Position numbers and translations under genes: made by a program. A stretch of 5,825 nucleotides of DNA from REEB506 sp049317545 (GTDB lineage: Bacteria; Pseudomonadota; Alphaproteobacteria; Caulobacterales; Aquidulcibacteraceae): positions 1-5,825 of the forward strand of contig JBMOIB010000164.1 in NCBI GenBank assembly GCA_049317545.1. The letters run 5' to 3'. Below the pieces are notes generated by a model. The model was not told where the DNA came from. It did no database searches and was given only the letters and a program-made list of their open reading frames with translations. Below, in pieces: positions 1-5,745 of this stretch (positions are counted from its first letter, which is position 1; each line of letters opens with the position of its first letter).

Positions 1-393
1 GCGATCGACGCCAAGCCTGTGCGCCCGAGCGTGCTCGTCGACATGGCGGGCGCGGGCGACATCCAGCGCGCGGTGCATGCGCGTTTCGACGGCGCGCTGA
101 AACACTCGATGATCGTCGGCGCCACGCACTGGGACGCCGCGCGGCCAAGCGCGCCGCCACCGGGGATTGCGCCCGTGCTGTTCTTTGCGCCGGACCACAT
201 CGTGAAGCGGACCCGCGAATGGGGCCCGGCGGTCTTCCAGGAGCGGGTCGCAGCGGCGCAGGCGGCCTTCATCGAGGCGGCGACCTGGCTTGCGATCGAA
301 GAAGCGCATGGCGCCGACGCGACGATCGCGGCCTGGCGGGACCTGGTCGACGGGAAGACTGCGCCGGAGGCGGGGCTGATCCGGAGCCTCTAA
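1..393 (+). CDS. DUF2855 family protein, C-terminal part (5' end outside window)
   Basis: The reading frame is open from base 1 to the TAA at 391-393 and gives 130 residues with no internal stop, so this is the 3' end of a longer gene. A GTG at 19 could be read as a start, but the frame continues upstream of it and the family is normally about 350 residues long. Seen features are a hydrophobic strand ending VLVDMAG, then GATHWD, then FFAPDHIVKR followed by EWGP, and a C-terminal helical stretch ending in IRSL. This series matches my memory of DUF2855 proteins, a family of unknown function with distant likeness to medium-chain dehydrogenase/quinone oxidoreductases. The VLVDMAG strand would fit a Rossmann-type fold, which is inference. 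The stop is one base before the next start, so it probably shares a transcript with the regulator downstream. Confidence 0.8.
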   Translation, partial: AIDAKPVRPSVLVDMAGAGDIQRAVHARFDGALKHSMIVGATHWDAARPSAPPPGIAPVLFFAPDHIVKRTREWGPAVFQERVAAAQAAFIEAATWLAIEEAHGADATIAAWRDLVDGKTAPEAGLIRSL

Positions 394-394
394 C

Positions 395-832
395 ATGAAC
401 GGCATGTGGGGACGGGTCGCGGCGTATGGCGCGGCGCTCGCCGTCGGCGCCTTCGCGCTGCAATGGCTCGACTACCAGCACCTGGCGCGCGCCTATTCCA
501 CACAGTTCGTCGTTGCGCTCGTTGCGGCGGGCTTTCTCGGGCTCGGCGTCTTCGTCGGCCTGCGCCTGTTCCGCCCGGCGGCCGATGCAGCGGCGTCCGC
601 GCCGGCGGGGGAGGGCGGCGGCGCGGCGCAGCGTGAGGCGCTCGGCATCTCGCCGCGGGAGTACGAAGTGCTCTTGGCGCTCGCGGCCGGCCTCTCCAAC
701 AAGGAGATCGCCCGCAAGCTCGACGTCTCGCCCAATACCGTAAAGACGCACGTGTCGCGTCTGTTCGAGAAGCTCGGCGCGCGGCGGCGCACCGATGCGA
801 TCATGCGGGCGCGCACCCACGGCCTTTTGTGA
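395..832 (+). CDS. Small membrane-anchored LuxR-family transcriptional regulator
   Basis: This 145-residue protein has two hydrophobic segments (about residues 7-25 and 37-58), a short Ala/Gly-rich linker (61-82), and a C-terminal LuxR/GerE helix-turn-helix (83-145). The DNA-binding part is clear: LGISPREYEVL, then GLSNKEIARKL, VSPNTVKTHVSRLFEKL and a final helix after RRRTDA. There is no phosphoacceptor receiver domain and no autoinducer-binding domain, so it is not a two-component regulator or a quorum-sensing LuxR. Both ends of the helical hairpin should be cytoplasmic, tethering the DNA-binding domain to the inner membrane. GGAG at 383-386 lies 8 bases before the ATG, inside the DUF2855 gene, and supports this start over the in-frame ATG at 404. 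It starts one base after the DUF2855 stop, suggesting coupled translation. The DUF4199 gene downstream is its likely partner. The family call is firm and the regulated genes are unknown. Confidence 0.9.
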   Translation: MNGMWGRVAAYGAALAVGAFALQWLDYQHLARAYSTQFVVALVAAGFLGLGVFVGLRLFRPAADAAASAPAGEGGGAAQREALGISPREYEVLLALAAGLSNKEIARKLDVSPNTVKTHVSRLFEKLGARRRTDAIMRARTHGLL

Positions 833-934
833 GCGCCAAACGGACGATTTCGGCCCGATCACCCATTTGGGCGACTGTTTTCCTTCGCCAGGCCAGGGCC
901 TTGATCGCGCGCCAATGCAATGGAGATTGAGGCG
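833..934 (+). other. Spacer between the LuxR and DUF4199 genes
   Basis: This 102-base non-coding stretch contains a short CCCA-TT-TGGG inverted repeat (862-871) followed by a T-rich patch (GTTTTCCTT, 877-885). The arrangement could act as a weak attenuator but is too short to call a terminator. No convincing -35/-10 pair was found. Confidence 0.3.
922..925 (+). promoter_or_regulatory. Ribosome binding site deciding the DUF4199 start
   Basis: GGAG sits 9 bases before the ATG at 935. The alternative in-frame ATG at 920 overlaps this motif and has no purine-rich sequence ahead of it, so 935 is the better start. Confidence 0.5.
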
Positions 935-1468
935 ATGAGCGCGAGAATTCTGCGGTTCGGGTGTGGGGCAGGGCTGATCGTCGGCGCCGCGCTCTATCTG
1001 ACGACGGTGCTGGCGGGCGGCCATTCGCCCTCCGGCTCCGTCGGCATGCTGATCGGCTATGCGACGATGCTGGTCGCGCTGTCGCTCGTGTTCGTCGCGA
1101 TCAAGCGGGAGCGGGACCTCGCGCGCGGCGGCGCGATCGGCTTCTGGCCGGCGCTGCTGATCGGGCTCGGGATCAGCATGATCGCGGGCTTCTTCTACGT
1201 CGCGGCGTGGGAGGCGGCGCTGGCGACCACCGGCATGGATTTCGGCGCGACCTATGCGCAGGGCGCGATCGAAGCAGCCAAGGCCCGCGGCGCGACCGCC
1301 GAGGAGATCGCCAAACTGACCGCGGATATGGCCAAGTTCGCCGCTGATTATCGCAACCCGCTGATCCGGGCGCCGATGACGTTCGTGGAGATTTTCCCGG
1401 TCGGCGTGCTGGTCTCACTGGTCAGCGCAGGCCTCTTGCGGAACCCCAAGTTCCTGCCGGCGCGCTAG
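935..1468 (+). CDS. DUF4199 domain-containing membrane protein
   Basis: From the ATG at 935 the protein is 177 residues long. An ATG at 920 would add MEIEA but lacks a ribosome binding site. Four membrane segments are visible at about residues 7-27, 36-56, 70-92 and 146-168. Between segments 3 and 4 lies a soluble, helical, charged stretch of about 50 residues (95-145, Ala/Glu/Lys-rich). The pattern of a GYATMLVALS helix, an IGLGISMIAGFFYV helix and the conserved-looking APMTFVEIFPVGVLVSL ending is typical of DUF4199, a family of unknown function. As I recall, such genes often lie beside small LuxR-type regulators, as here, so a role in sensing or in modulating the regulator at the inner membrane is plausible but inferred. 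The 102-base gap after the regulator holds no strong terminator, so co-transcription is possible. The stop codon overlaps that of the convergent HPP gene. Confidence 0.85.
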   Translation: MSARILRFGCGAGLIVGAALYLTTVLAGGHSPSGSVGMLIGYATMLVALSLVFVAIKRERDLARGGAIGFWPALLIGLGISMIAGFFYVAAWEAALATTGMDFGATYAQGAIEAAKARGATAEEIAKLTADMAKFAADYRNPLIRAPMTFVEIFPVGVLVSLVSAGLLRNPKFLPAR

Positions 1469-1953
1469 AGTTTCGGCGTCGGATAGGTCGTGCCGGAGAC
1501 GCGATGAAAGAGCGTCGCCATGGCCACCAGGGCCACGGCGCCGACGAGCACGGGCGCGATCAGGAACGAGAGCTTCGCGTTCAGTGCGAACACCACGATC
1601 GGGTCCGCCGCGCCGGGCGGGTGCAGGACGCGCAAGACCATCATCATCGCGATCGCCGCGCCAACGGCGATGGCCGGCGCCCACCAGGCATCCGGCAGGA
1701 CGGCGTGCAGGGCGAGCGCGGTCAGGGTCGCAACGACATGGCCGCCGATGACGGCGGACGGCTGGGCGAGCGGGCTGCCCGGCGCGCCGAACAGCAGCGC
1801 GCACGAGGCGCCGAACGGGGCGATGAGGAGCAGCCAAGGGCCGGATTGGGTGGCGAGGGCAAGCGCGCCCACCGCCAGGCATGCCCCGATCCCAGCAAGG
1901 ACGATTGCGCGCGGGCGCGGGGCGGGCTGGTGGCGGGCGAAGAAGTGGCGCAT
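1465..1953 (-). CDS. HPP family integral membrane protein
   Basis: This 162-residue protein is almost entirely membrane-embedded. Hydrophobic segments lie at about residues 16-34, 38-56, 70-88, 92-110 and 127-148, after a basic N-terminus. The family signature is present: APFGAS (45-50), LAQPSAVIGGH (62-72, close to the usual LAQPxxVIGGH), and the name-giving HPP at 111-113 within HPPGAADP. The HPP family is poorly characterised. A chloroplast member has been reported as a nitrite transporter, so small-anion transport is one possibility for bacterial relatives, though nothing here shows the substrate. Length is normal for a stand-alone HPP domain without CBS domains. An in-frame TAA a few codons upstream of the ATG at 1951-1953 rules out a longer protein, yet the ribosome binding site is weak. 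The gene is divergent from the receptor gene and convergent with DUF4199, so it forms its own transcription unit in this window. Confidence 0.88.
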   Translation of the reverse strand: MRHFFARHQPAPRPRAIVLAGIGACLAVGALALATQSGPWLLLIAPFGASCALLFGAPGSPLAQPSAVIGGHVVATLTALALHAVLPDAWWAPAIAVGAAIAMMMVLRVLHPPGAADPIVVFALNAKLSFLIAPVLVGAVALVAMATLFHRVSGTTYPTPKL

Positions 1954-2127
1954 CGGCGAAGCTTACGTTTGCGCGCGCCCATTCGATACGAGGCGCGGGC
2001 CTGATCCGCGGGCTCGAAGGTTGGGCGGCGCCCTGAAACTCTGCGAAGTCAACCCGTTCAGCCGTCATCATGCCTTTGCAAAAGTTTGCTAAGCGCCGGT
2101 TTTGGGGAAGCTTTTCGGGGATTTATT
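1954..2127. promoter_or_regulatory. Divergent spacer between the HPP gene and the TonB-dependent receptor
   Basis: This 174-base non-coding region must hold the start signals for both divergent genes. The receptor-proximal half (about 2070-2127) is distinctly richer in A+T than the rest of the window, as expected for a promoter. A clear -35/-10 pair could not be assigned on either strand. TTGCAA at 2076-2081 is a possible -35 for the receptor, but the matching -10 position is poor. Confidence 0.45.
2075..2094 (+). promoter_or_regulatory. Tandem 10-bp direct repeat upstream of the receptor (candidate operator)
   Basis: TTTGCAAAAG is followed directly by TTTGCTAAGC, with seven of ten positions identical and a period of one helical turn. 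The same bases include the 12-base palindrome GCAAA-AG-TTTGC (2078-2089). The site is about 33 bases before the receptor start codon, where a repressor or activator could act. No known regulator box was recognised and this may be chance. Confidence 0.25.
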
Positions 2128-4491
2128 ATGATGCGGGCGTTCTGTGGAGCCGCGGTGATCGGCGCTCTCATTTCGGTGTCCGGCGTCGCGTTCGCGCAGC
2201 CGGCGCCTTCAGAGGCGGCCGATTTGGGCGAGATCGTGGTTCTCGGACGCGGCCAACCCCGCCAAGTCCAGTCCGTCAGCGGCTCCGAACTTCTGACCGA
2301 AACCCCCGGCGCTAGCCCGCTCAAGGCGATCGCCAAACTGCCAGGCGTGTTTTTCACGGGCGCGGATCCGTTCGGCTCCTATGAGTACGCCGCGACGCTC
2401 AACCTGCGTGGCTTCTCCCAGACGCAACTCGGGTTCACGCTGGACGGCGTGCCGCTCGGCGACATGAGCTATTCCAATCACAACGGCCTGCACATTTCGC
2501 GCGCCCTCATTTCCGAGAATGTCTCGCGCGCGCAATTGGCCCAGGGCGCGTCCGATCTCGACGCCGCATCGACCAGCAACCTTGGCGGGACGCTGAAGTT
2601 CTTCTCGCGCGATCCCGCTGAAACACTTGGCGCGGACTTTGCGCTCAGCGTGGGCGACGATCAGCATCGTCGGTTTTTCGGCCGCGTCGATACGGGCGCC
2701 TTTGGCCCGACGCGCGCCCGCGCCAGCCTCTCTTACGCCGACAGCGCGACGAACGTGTGGACGGCCAATGTCGGCGAGCAGACTTCGCGTCAGCTCAACG
2801 CCAAGATCGTTCAGCCGCTCGGGTCCAACCATGACGTGGCGTTGTGGGTGAACGCGTCGCAGCGTCGCGAGAACGATTATCTTGAGCACTCGCGTGCGCA
2901 GATCGCCCGTCTCGGTTATTTCTCAAGCTATCTCGCGCCCAATTATGCGCTGGCGATCCAAATCGCCGATGTTGCAAACAACATCGACGAGGATGGCGAC
3001 GGGTTCTCCGATTGGACCGGGGCCGCGCCCATCAATCCCGCAGCGGGAACGCAATTCCCGGGCGCCTTCGAGACGCCCGACGACGCCTATTTTCAGGGGT
3101 CTGGCTTGCGCGATGACGTCATTGGCGCGCTCACCTGGAATGGCCGGATGAGCAAAAACGTGCGCGCCTCCGTCACGGCCTACAGCCACACGAACAAGGG
3201 CCAAGGCCCGTGGTTCACGCCCTACGTTTCGTCGCCGAACGCCTATGATCCGGACGCTACCTCCGACAATGCGCCGATTGCGTTTCGCGGCTTCAGCTAT
3301 GACTTCACGCGATGGGGCGGACTTGGCTCGATCGAAATCGAGGCCGGCCGCCATCGCTTGCAGGCGGGCGCCTGGTACGAAACCAACGCGTCGCGGGAAG
3401 GCTTTCGGTACTTTGGCCTCGATCGCGCGCGGCCCAATCGCGATTCACTAAAGTTCCAGGAGGACCCGTTCTACGTCGACGATTTCTTCTCGTTCGATAC
3501 GGAAACGACGAAGATCTACGCCCAAGACACGTGGCGGCCGTCCGACGCGCTGACGGTTTTGTTCGGCTTCAAGGGCCAACGCGTCACGAGCAAGGCGACC
3601 AAAGAGATCGAGGACAACGTTCGCGTGCGTTCCGGCGATGCGGGGTACACGTTCGGTGAGATCTCGGCCGAAGATTGGTTCCTCCCGCAGGTCGGATTTG
3701 TTTATCGCCTCAACCCATCCAATGAAGTTTTCGGCTCGGCAGGCGAGAGCCTCGCGGCTTTCGCGTCGCAATCCGGCGGCGTCAACGCGAACGGCTCGCA
3801 AGCGGCCATCGACGACGCCGTGGCGACGATTGAACCTGAACGCTCGCGGACCTTTGAACTTGGATGGCGGTGGCGCGGGGAGCGGTTCGAGGCGCTGGCG
3901 GCGATCTACCGGGTCCAGTTCGAGAACCGGCTCGCGGTGTTCTTCGCGTCGGACAGCCCGATCCTGGTTTCGGAAGCGATTTACCGCAACGTCGGTTCGG
4001 TCGAGACGAACGGCATCGAAGCGAGCCTGCGCGCGCAATTCACCGACGCGGTCTCTGGCTTGGTGTCCCTCTCCTACAACAAGTCGCGGTATCAGGACGA
4101 TGTGCTCCGCGACGACGGCGCGCTCGAAATCGCCACCAAAGGAAAGACGGTTGCGGGCGCCCCTGAAAAACTCGCGAAAGCCGATTTGACCTATGACGAC
4201 GGCGCCCTGTTCGGCGGGGTCAGCTATTCGTACAGCGGCGAATGGTTCTACACCTACGAGAACGACAATCCCGTCCAATCGGTTTCGCTCGTCGACCTCC
4301 ATCTCGGCTATCGCTTCACCAAGGGGATCGCCAAGGGCGCCGAAATCAGCCTCGTCGCCAGCAACGTGTTCGATGAGCGCTACATTTCGGCTTGGTCCGG
4401 ACTGGTCGAGCGCGATCCCGACGGCGATCAGCAGGTTCTGTTCGTCGGCGGGCCCCGTACGACGTACGTGACATTGCGCAAAAAGTTCTGA
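2128..4491 (+). CDS. TonB-dependent outer-membrane receptor
   Basis: This complete 787-residue receptor should transport a scarce compound across the outer membrane using energy passed on by TonB-ExbBD. It has an N-terminal signal peptide (1-23, likely cut after AFA), a TonB box at 35-40 (EIVVLG), and a plug domain (about 45-160) with LNLRGFSQTQ, FTLDGVPLGD and NLGGTLKFFSRDP. A 22-strand-type beta-barrel of alternating aromatic strands follows, ending in the C-terminal Phe (VTLRKKF) needed for barrel assembly. Length is normal. The frame is open further upstream to a TTG at 2086, but GGGG at 2117-2120 lies 7 bases before the ATG at 2128, and the signal peptide starts there. Two acidic DxDxD stretches (residues 287-295 and 763-767) lie in probable loops. 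There is no adjacent sigma/anti-sigma pair and no N-terminal signalling domain. The substrate is unknown; the neighbouring exported phosphatase-like enzyme hints at a phosphorylated compound. Confidence 0.93.
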   Translation: MMRAFCGAAVIGALISVSGVAFAQPAPSEAADLGEIVVLGRGQPRQVQSVSGSELLTETPGASPLKAIAKLPGVFFTGADPFGSYEYAATLNLRGFSQTQLGFTLDGVPLGDMSYSNHNGLHISRALISENVSRAQLAQGASDLDAASTSNLGGTLKFFSRDPAETLGADFALSVGDDQHRRFFGRVDTGAFGPTRARASLSYADSATNVWTANVGEQTSRQLNAKIVQPLGSNHDVALWVNASQRRENDYLEHSRAQIARLGYFSSYLAPNYALAIQIADVANNIDEDGDGFSDWTGAAPINPAAGTQFPGAFETPDDAYFQGSGLRDDVIGALTWNGRMSKNVRASVTAYSHTNKGQGPWFTPYVSSPNAYDPDATSDNAPIAFRGFSYDFTRWGGLGSIEIEAGRHRLQAGAWYETNASREGFRYFGLDRARPNRDSLKFQEDPFYVDDFFSFDTETTKIYAQDTWRPSDALTVLFGFKGQRVTSKATKEIEDNVRVRSGDAGYTFGEISAEDWFLPQVGFVYRLNPSNEVFGSAGESLAAFASQSGGVNANGSQAAIDDAVATIEPERSRTFELGWRWRGERFEALAAIYRVQFENRLAVFFASDSPILVSEAIYRNVGSVETNGIEASLRAQFTDAVSGLVSLSYNKSRYQDDVLRDDGALEIATKGKTVAGAPEKLAKADLTYDDGALFGGVSYSYSGEWFYTYENDNPVQSVSLVDLHLGYRFTKGIAKGAEISLVASNVFDERYISAWSGLVERDPDGDQQVLFVGGPRTTYVTLRKKF

Positions 4492-4498
4492 TCCGAAT

Positions 4499-4535
4499 GA
4501 CGACGCAGCGCGGCGGCCCGCCGCGCTGCGTCGTC
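4499..4535. terminator. GC-rich 17-bp hairpin between convergent genes, probable bidirectional terminator
   Basis: Bases 4499-4515 and 4519-4535 form a perfect 17-bp inverted repeat with a 3-base loop (GCC). It begins 7 bases after the receptor stop and ends 4 bases before the complement of the hydrolase stop, the expected place for a shared terminator. Neither side has a T-run (GCGCTCATC on the plus side, ATTCGGATC on the minus side), so it is not a classic intrinsic terminator. It may instead work with Rho or simply protect both 3' ends. Confidence 0.65.
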
Positions 4536-4539
4536 GCGC

Positions 4540-5667
4540 TCATCGTCCAGAAATAAACGCAAACGGCGCACCCGCGCCTGCGTCGAAAGCGCGCCAGTCC
4601 TGGCCCAAGAGGCTGAGCGCGCTGGCCGCTGCCTGGCGGGTTTCCGCGCATGCGCCGCCGCGATACGCCGCCGCGCCGGAACGATTGACGGCGGGCCCGA
4701 TCGCGGCGAACCAAACATTGTCGGCGCCGATCACGCCGGTGCGATTGTATTGCGGTTGGTAGCGCGGATTGAGCTGGTGATAGCGAACGGCCGAATGGTC
4801 TTTCCAGGCGCCGGGCTGAACATCGCCGCGTCCGTGATCTGTGGTCACGATCAAGGTCGTTTGGCCGCGGTAATAGGGGTCGGCCTGCACAAATTCCCAG
4901 ATCTGACGCAGCACGTCATCGCCGCGCTCGATCGAGGCGAGGTAGCTCATGTAGTCGCCGTCGTGAGCGAATTCGTCGGTGTCGCCGAACGCGAGATAGA
5001 GCACGCGGGGCTTTTTGGTCTGCATCACTTCGCGTCCGAACCGCCACGTCATTGCGTCCGTCGGGCCGCGCCCGGCGAACTGGGCGTTCACAGGAATGCC
5101 GCTGCGCTTTGAATTGACGATCTTGTCGAACAGCGACCAGGTGCCAAGCATGTGCACCTGCCCCTTGAAGGCATCGGCGCGGTTCAAGTGTTCAAGGAAC
5201 GTGACGTTCTCGTTCCATTTGTCGTCGTTTTCCACGATCCGCGGATCGGGTTTCCCGGTCAGAAGCTCGTTATAGCCCGGGTAGGAAAACCACATGTCAT
5301 TGGCGACGCGTGCACATTCGCCAGCGTCGCGATTGCCGATCAAGACGCCCTGCGTCGCGACGACCTCGTGCAGGAACGGCGCAAGCGCCGCTGGCCGGTT
5401 TGCAGGTTTGAGATAGGGCTTGTCGACCCCGTCCTCGAACCAGTCTTTGGCCACGTACTTTTCATCCTTCGCGATCTTTTCGTCGGCGCCGCGGAAGATC
5501 TCCTGCCAGCGCACGCCGTCGAAGGTCACGATGATGAGCTTCGGTTCGCCGATCGTCCGCGCGCCGGGCGCCGGCTCCGCCACGGCCGCCGGCGCACACG
5601 CGAGCGCGAGCGTGAAGGCGGCGGCGAGCAGCCGAGCGGCGTGAAATGTCGTCAATTGCATCAGCAT
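4540..5667 (-). CDS. Exported alkaline phosphatase superfamily metallo-hydrolase (phosphodiesterase/sulfatase-like)
   Basis: This 375-residue protein has a signal peptide (1-30, likely cut after AVA) and one alkaline-phosphatase-superfamily catalytic domain, so it should act in the periplasm. The two-metal site can be traced: D50 in VTFDGVRW; likely nucleophile S128 in FSYPGYNELLTG, aligned with the Thr of nucleotide pyrophosphatases; D231 and H235 in DTDEFAH; D277 and H278 in TTDHGRG; and H291 in KDHSA. The late GADNVWFAAIGP segment is also typical of this group. Such enzymes hydrolyse phosphate mono- or diesters, and some relatives act on sulfate or phosphonate esters, so the exact substrate is open. 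All expected metal ligands appear present, which suggests an active enzyme. The start at 5667 is fixed by a near-perfect ribosome binding site. The gene is convergent with the receptor gene, and cooperation in uptake of a phosphorylated nutrient is inferred from proximity alone. Confidence 0.88.
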   Translation of the reverse strand: MLMQLTTFHAARLLAAAFTLALACAPAAVAEPAPGARTIGEPKLIIVTFDGVRWQEIFRGADEKIAKDEKYVAKDWFEDGVDKPYLKPANRPAALAPFLHEVVATQGVLIGNRDAGECARVANDMWFSYPGYNELLTGKPDPRIVENDDKWNENVTFLEHLNRADAFKGQVHMLGTWSLFDKIVNSKRSGIPVNAQFAGRGPTDAMTWRFGREVMQTKKPRVLYLAFGDTDEFAHDGDYMSYLASIERGDDVLRQIWEFVQADPYYRGQTTLIVTTDHGRGDVQPGAWKDHSAVRYHQLNPRYQPQYNRTGVIGADNVWFAAIGPAVNRSGAAAYRGGACAETRQAAASALSLLGQDWRAFDAGAGAPFAFISGR

Positions 5668-5673
5668 GGTGCG

Positions 5674-5680
5674 TCCTCCT
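5674..5680 (-). promoter_or_regulatory. Strong ribosome binding site of the hydrolase gene
   Basis: On the minus strand AGGAGGA stands 6 bases before the ATG at 5665-5667, a nearly full match to the 16S rRNA 3' end. It decides for this ATG over the in-frame ATG two codons later and predicts efficient translation, the strongest such site in the window. Confidence 0.8.
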
Positions 5681-5720
5681 GGACGGCTTCATTTAGCCGG
5701 GCGGTGCGACGCTGAGGTGA

Positions 5721-5739
5721 CGAGCGATCAGCCCGCTCG
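5721..5739. repeat. Short inverted repeat upstream of the hydrolase gene
   Basis: CGAGCG (5721-5726) and CGCTCG (5734-5739) can form a 6-bp stem with a 7-base loop. On the minus strand it follows the putative upstream stop codon at 5746-5748 and has no T-run, so it might be a weak terminator or part of an operator for the hydrolase gene. Confidence 0.25.
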
Positions 5740-5745
5740 CCTTGT

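Noticed and set aside
269..1024. Open frame of 251 codons on the minus strand across the DUF2855, LuxR and DUF4199 genes.
   Set aside because: It overlaps three genes with recognisable families, and its product is low-complexity and Arg-rich.
2047..2052. TTGACT on the minus strand as a -35 box for the HPP gene.
   Set aside because: No acceptable -10 sequence is found 16-18 bases downstream.
1415..2071. Open frame of 218 codons on the minus strand covering the HPP gene.
   Set aside because: It is a shifted frame of the HPP gene with an Arg/Pro/Ala-rich product. The HPP signature motifs are in the other frame.
2062..2079. CCGTCAT upstream of the receptor as a possible PhoB (Pho box) half-site.
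   Set aside because: The second half-site expected 11 bases later reads CCTTTGC and does not match, so phosphate control cannot be claimed from it.
3448..4302. Long open frame (284 codons) on the minus strand inside the receptor gene.
   Set aside because: It lies antisense to a clearly coding receptor region with intact barrel motifs, and its Arg/Val/Glu-rich product has no recognisable domain. Such frames arise from codon bias in GC-rich DNA.
5590..5605. Possible lipobox around Cys24 of the hydrolase signal peptide.
   Set aside because: The residues before the Cys are ALA, with no Leu/Val/Ile at the usual -3 position, and a good signal peptidase I site follows at AVA (28-30).
5152..5715. 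Plus-strand open frame of 187 codons antisense to the hydrolase gene.
   Set aside because: The minus-strand frame carries a signal peptide, a strong ribosome binding site and all metal-ligand motifs. The plus-strand product has no domain.
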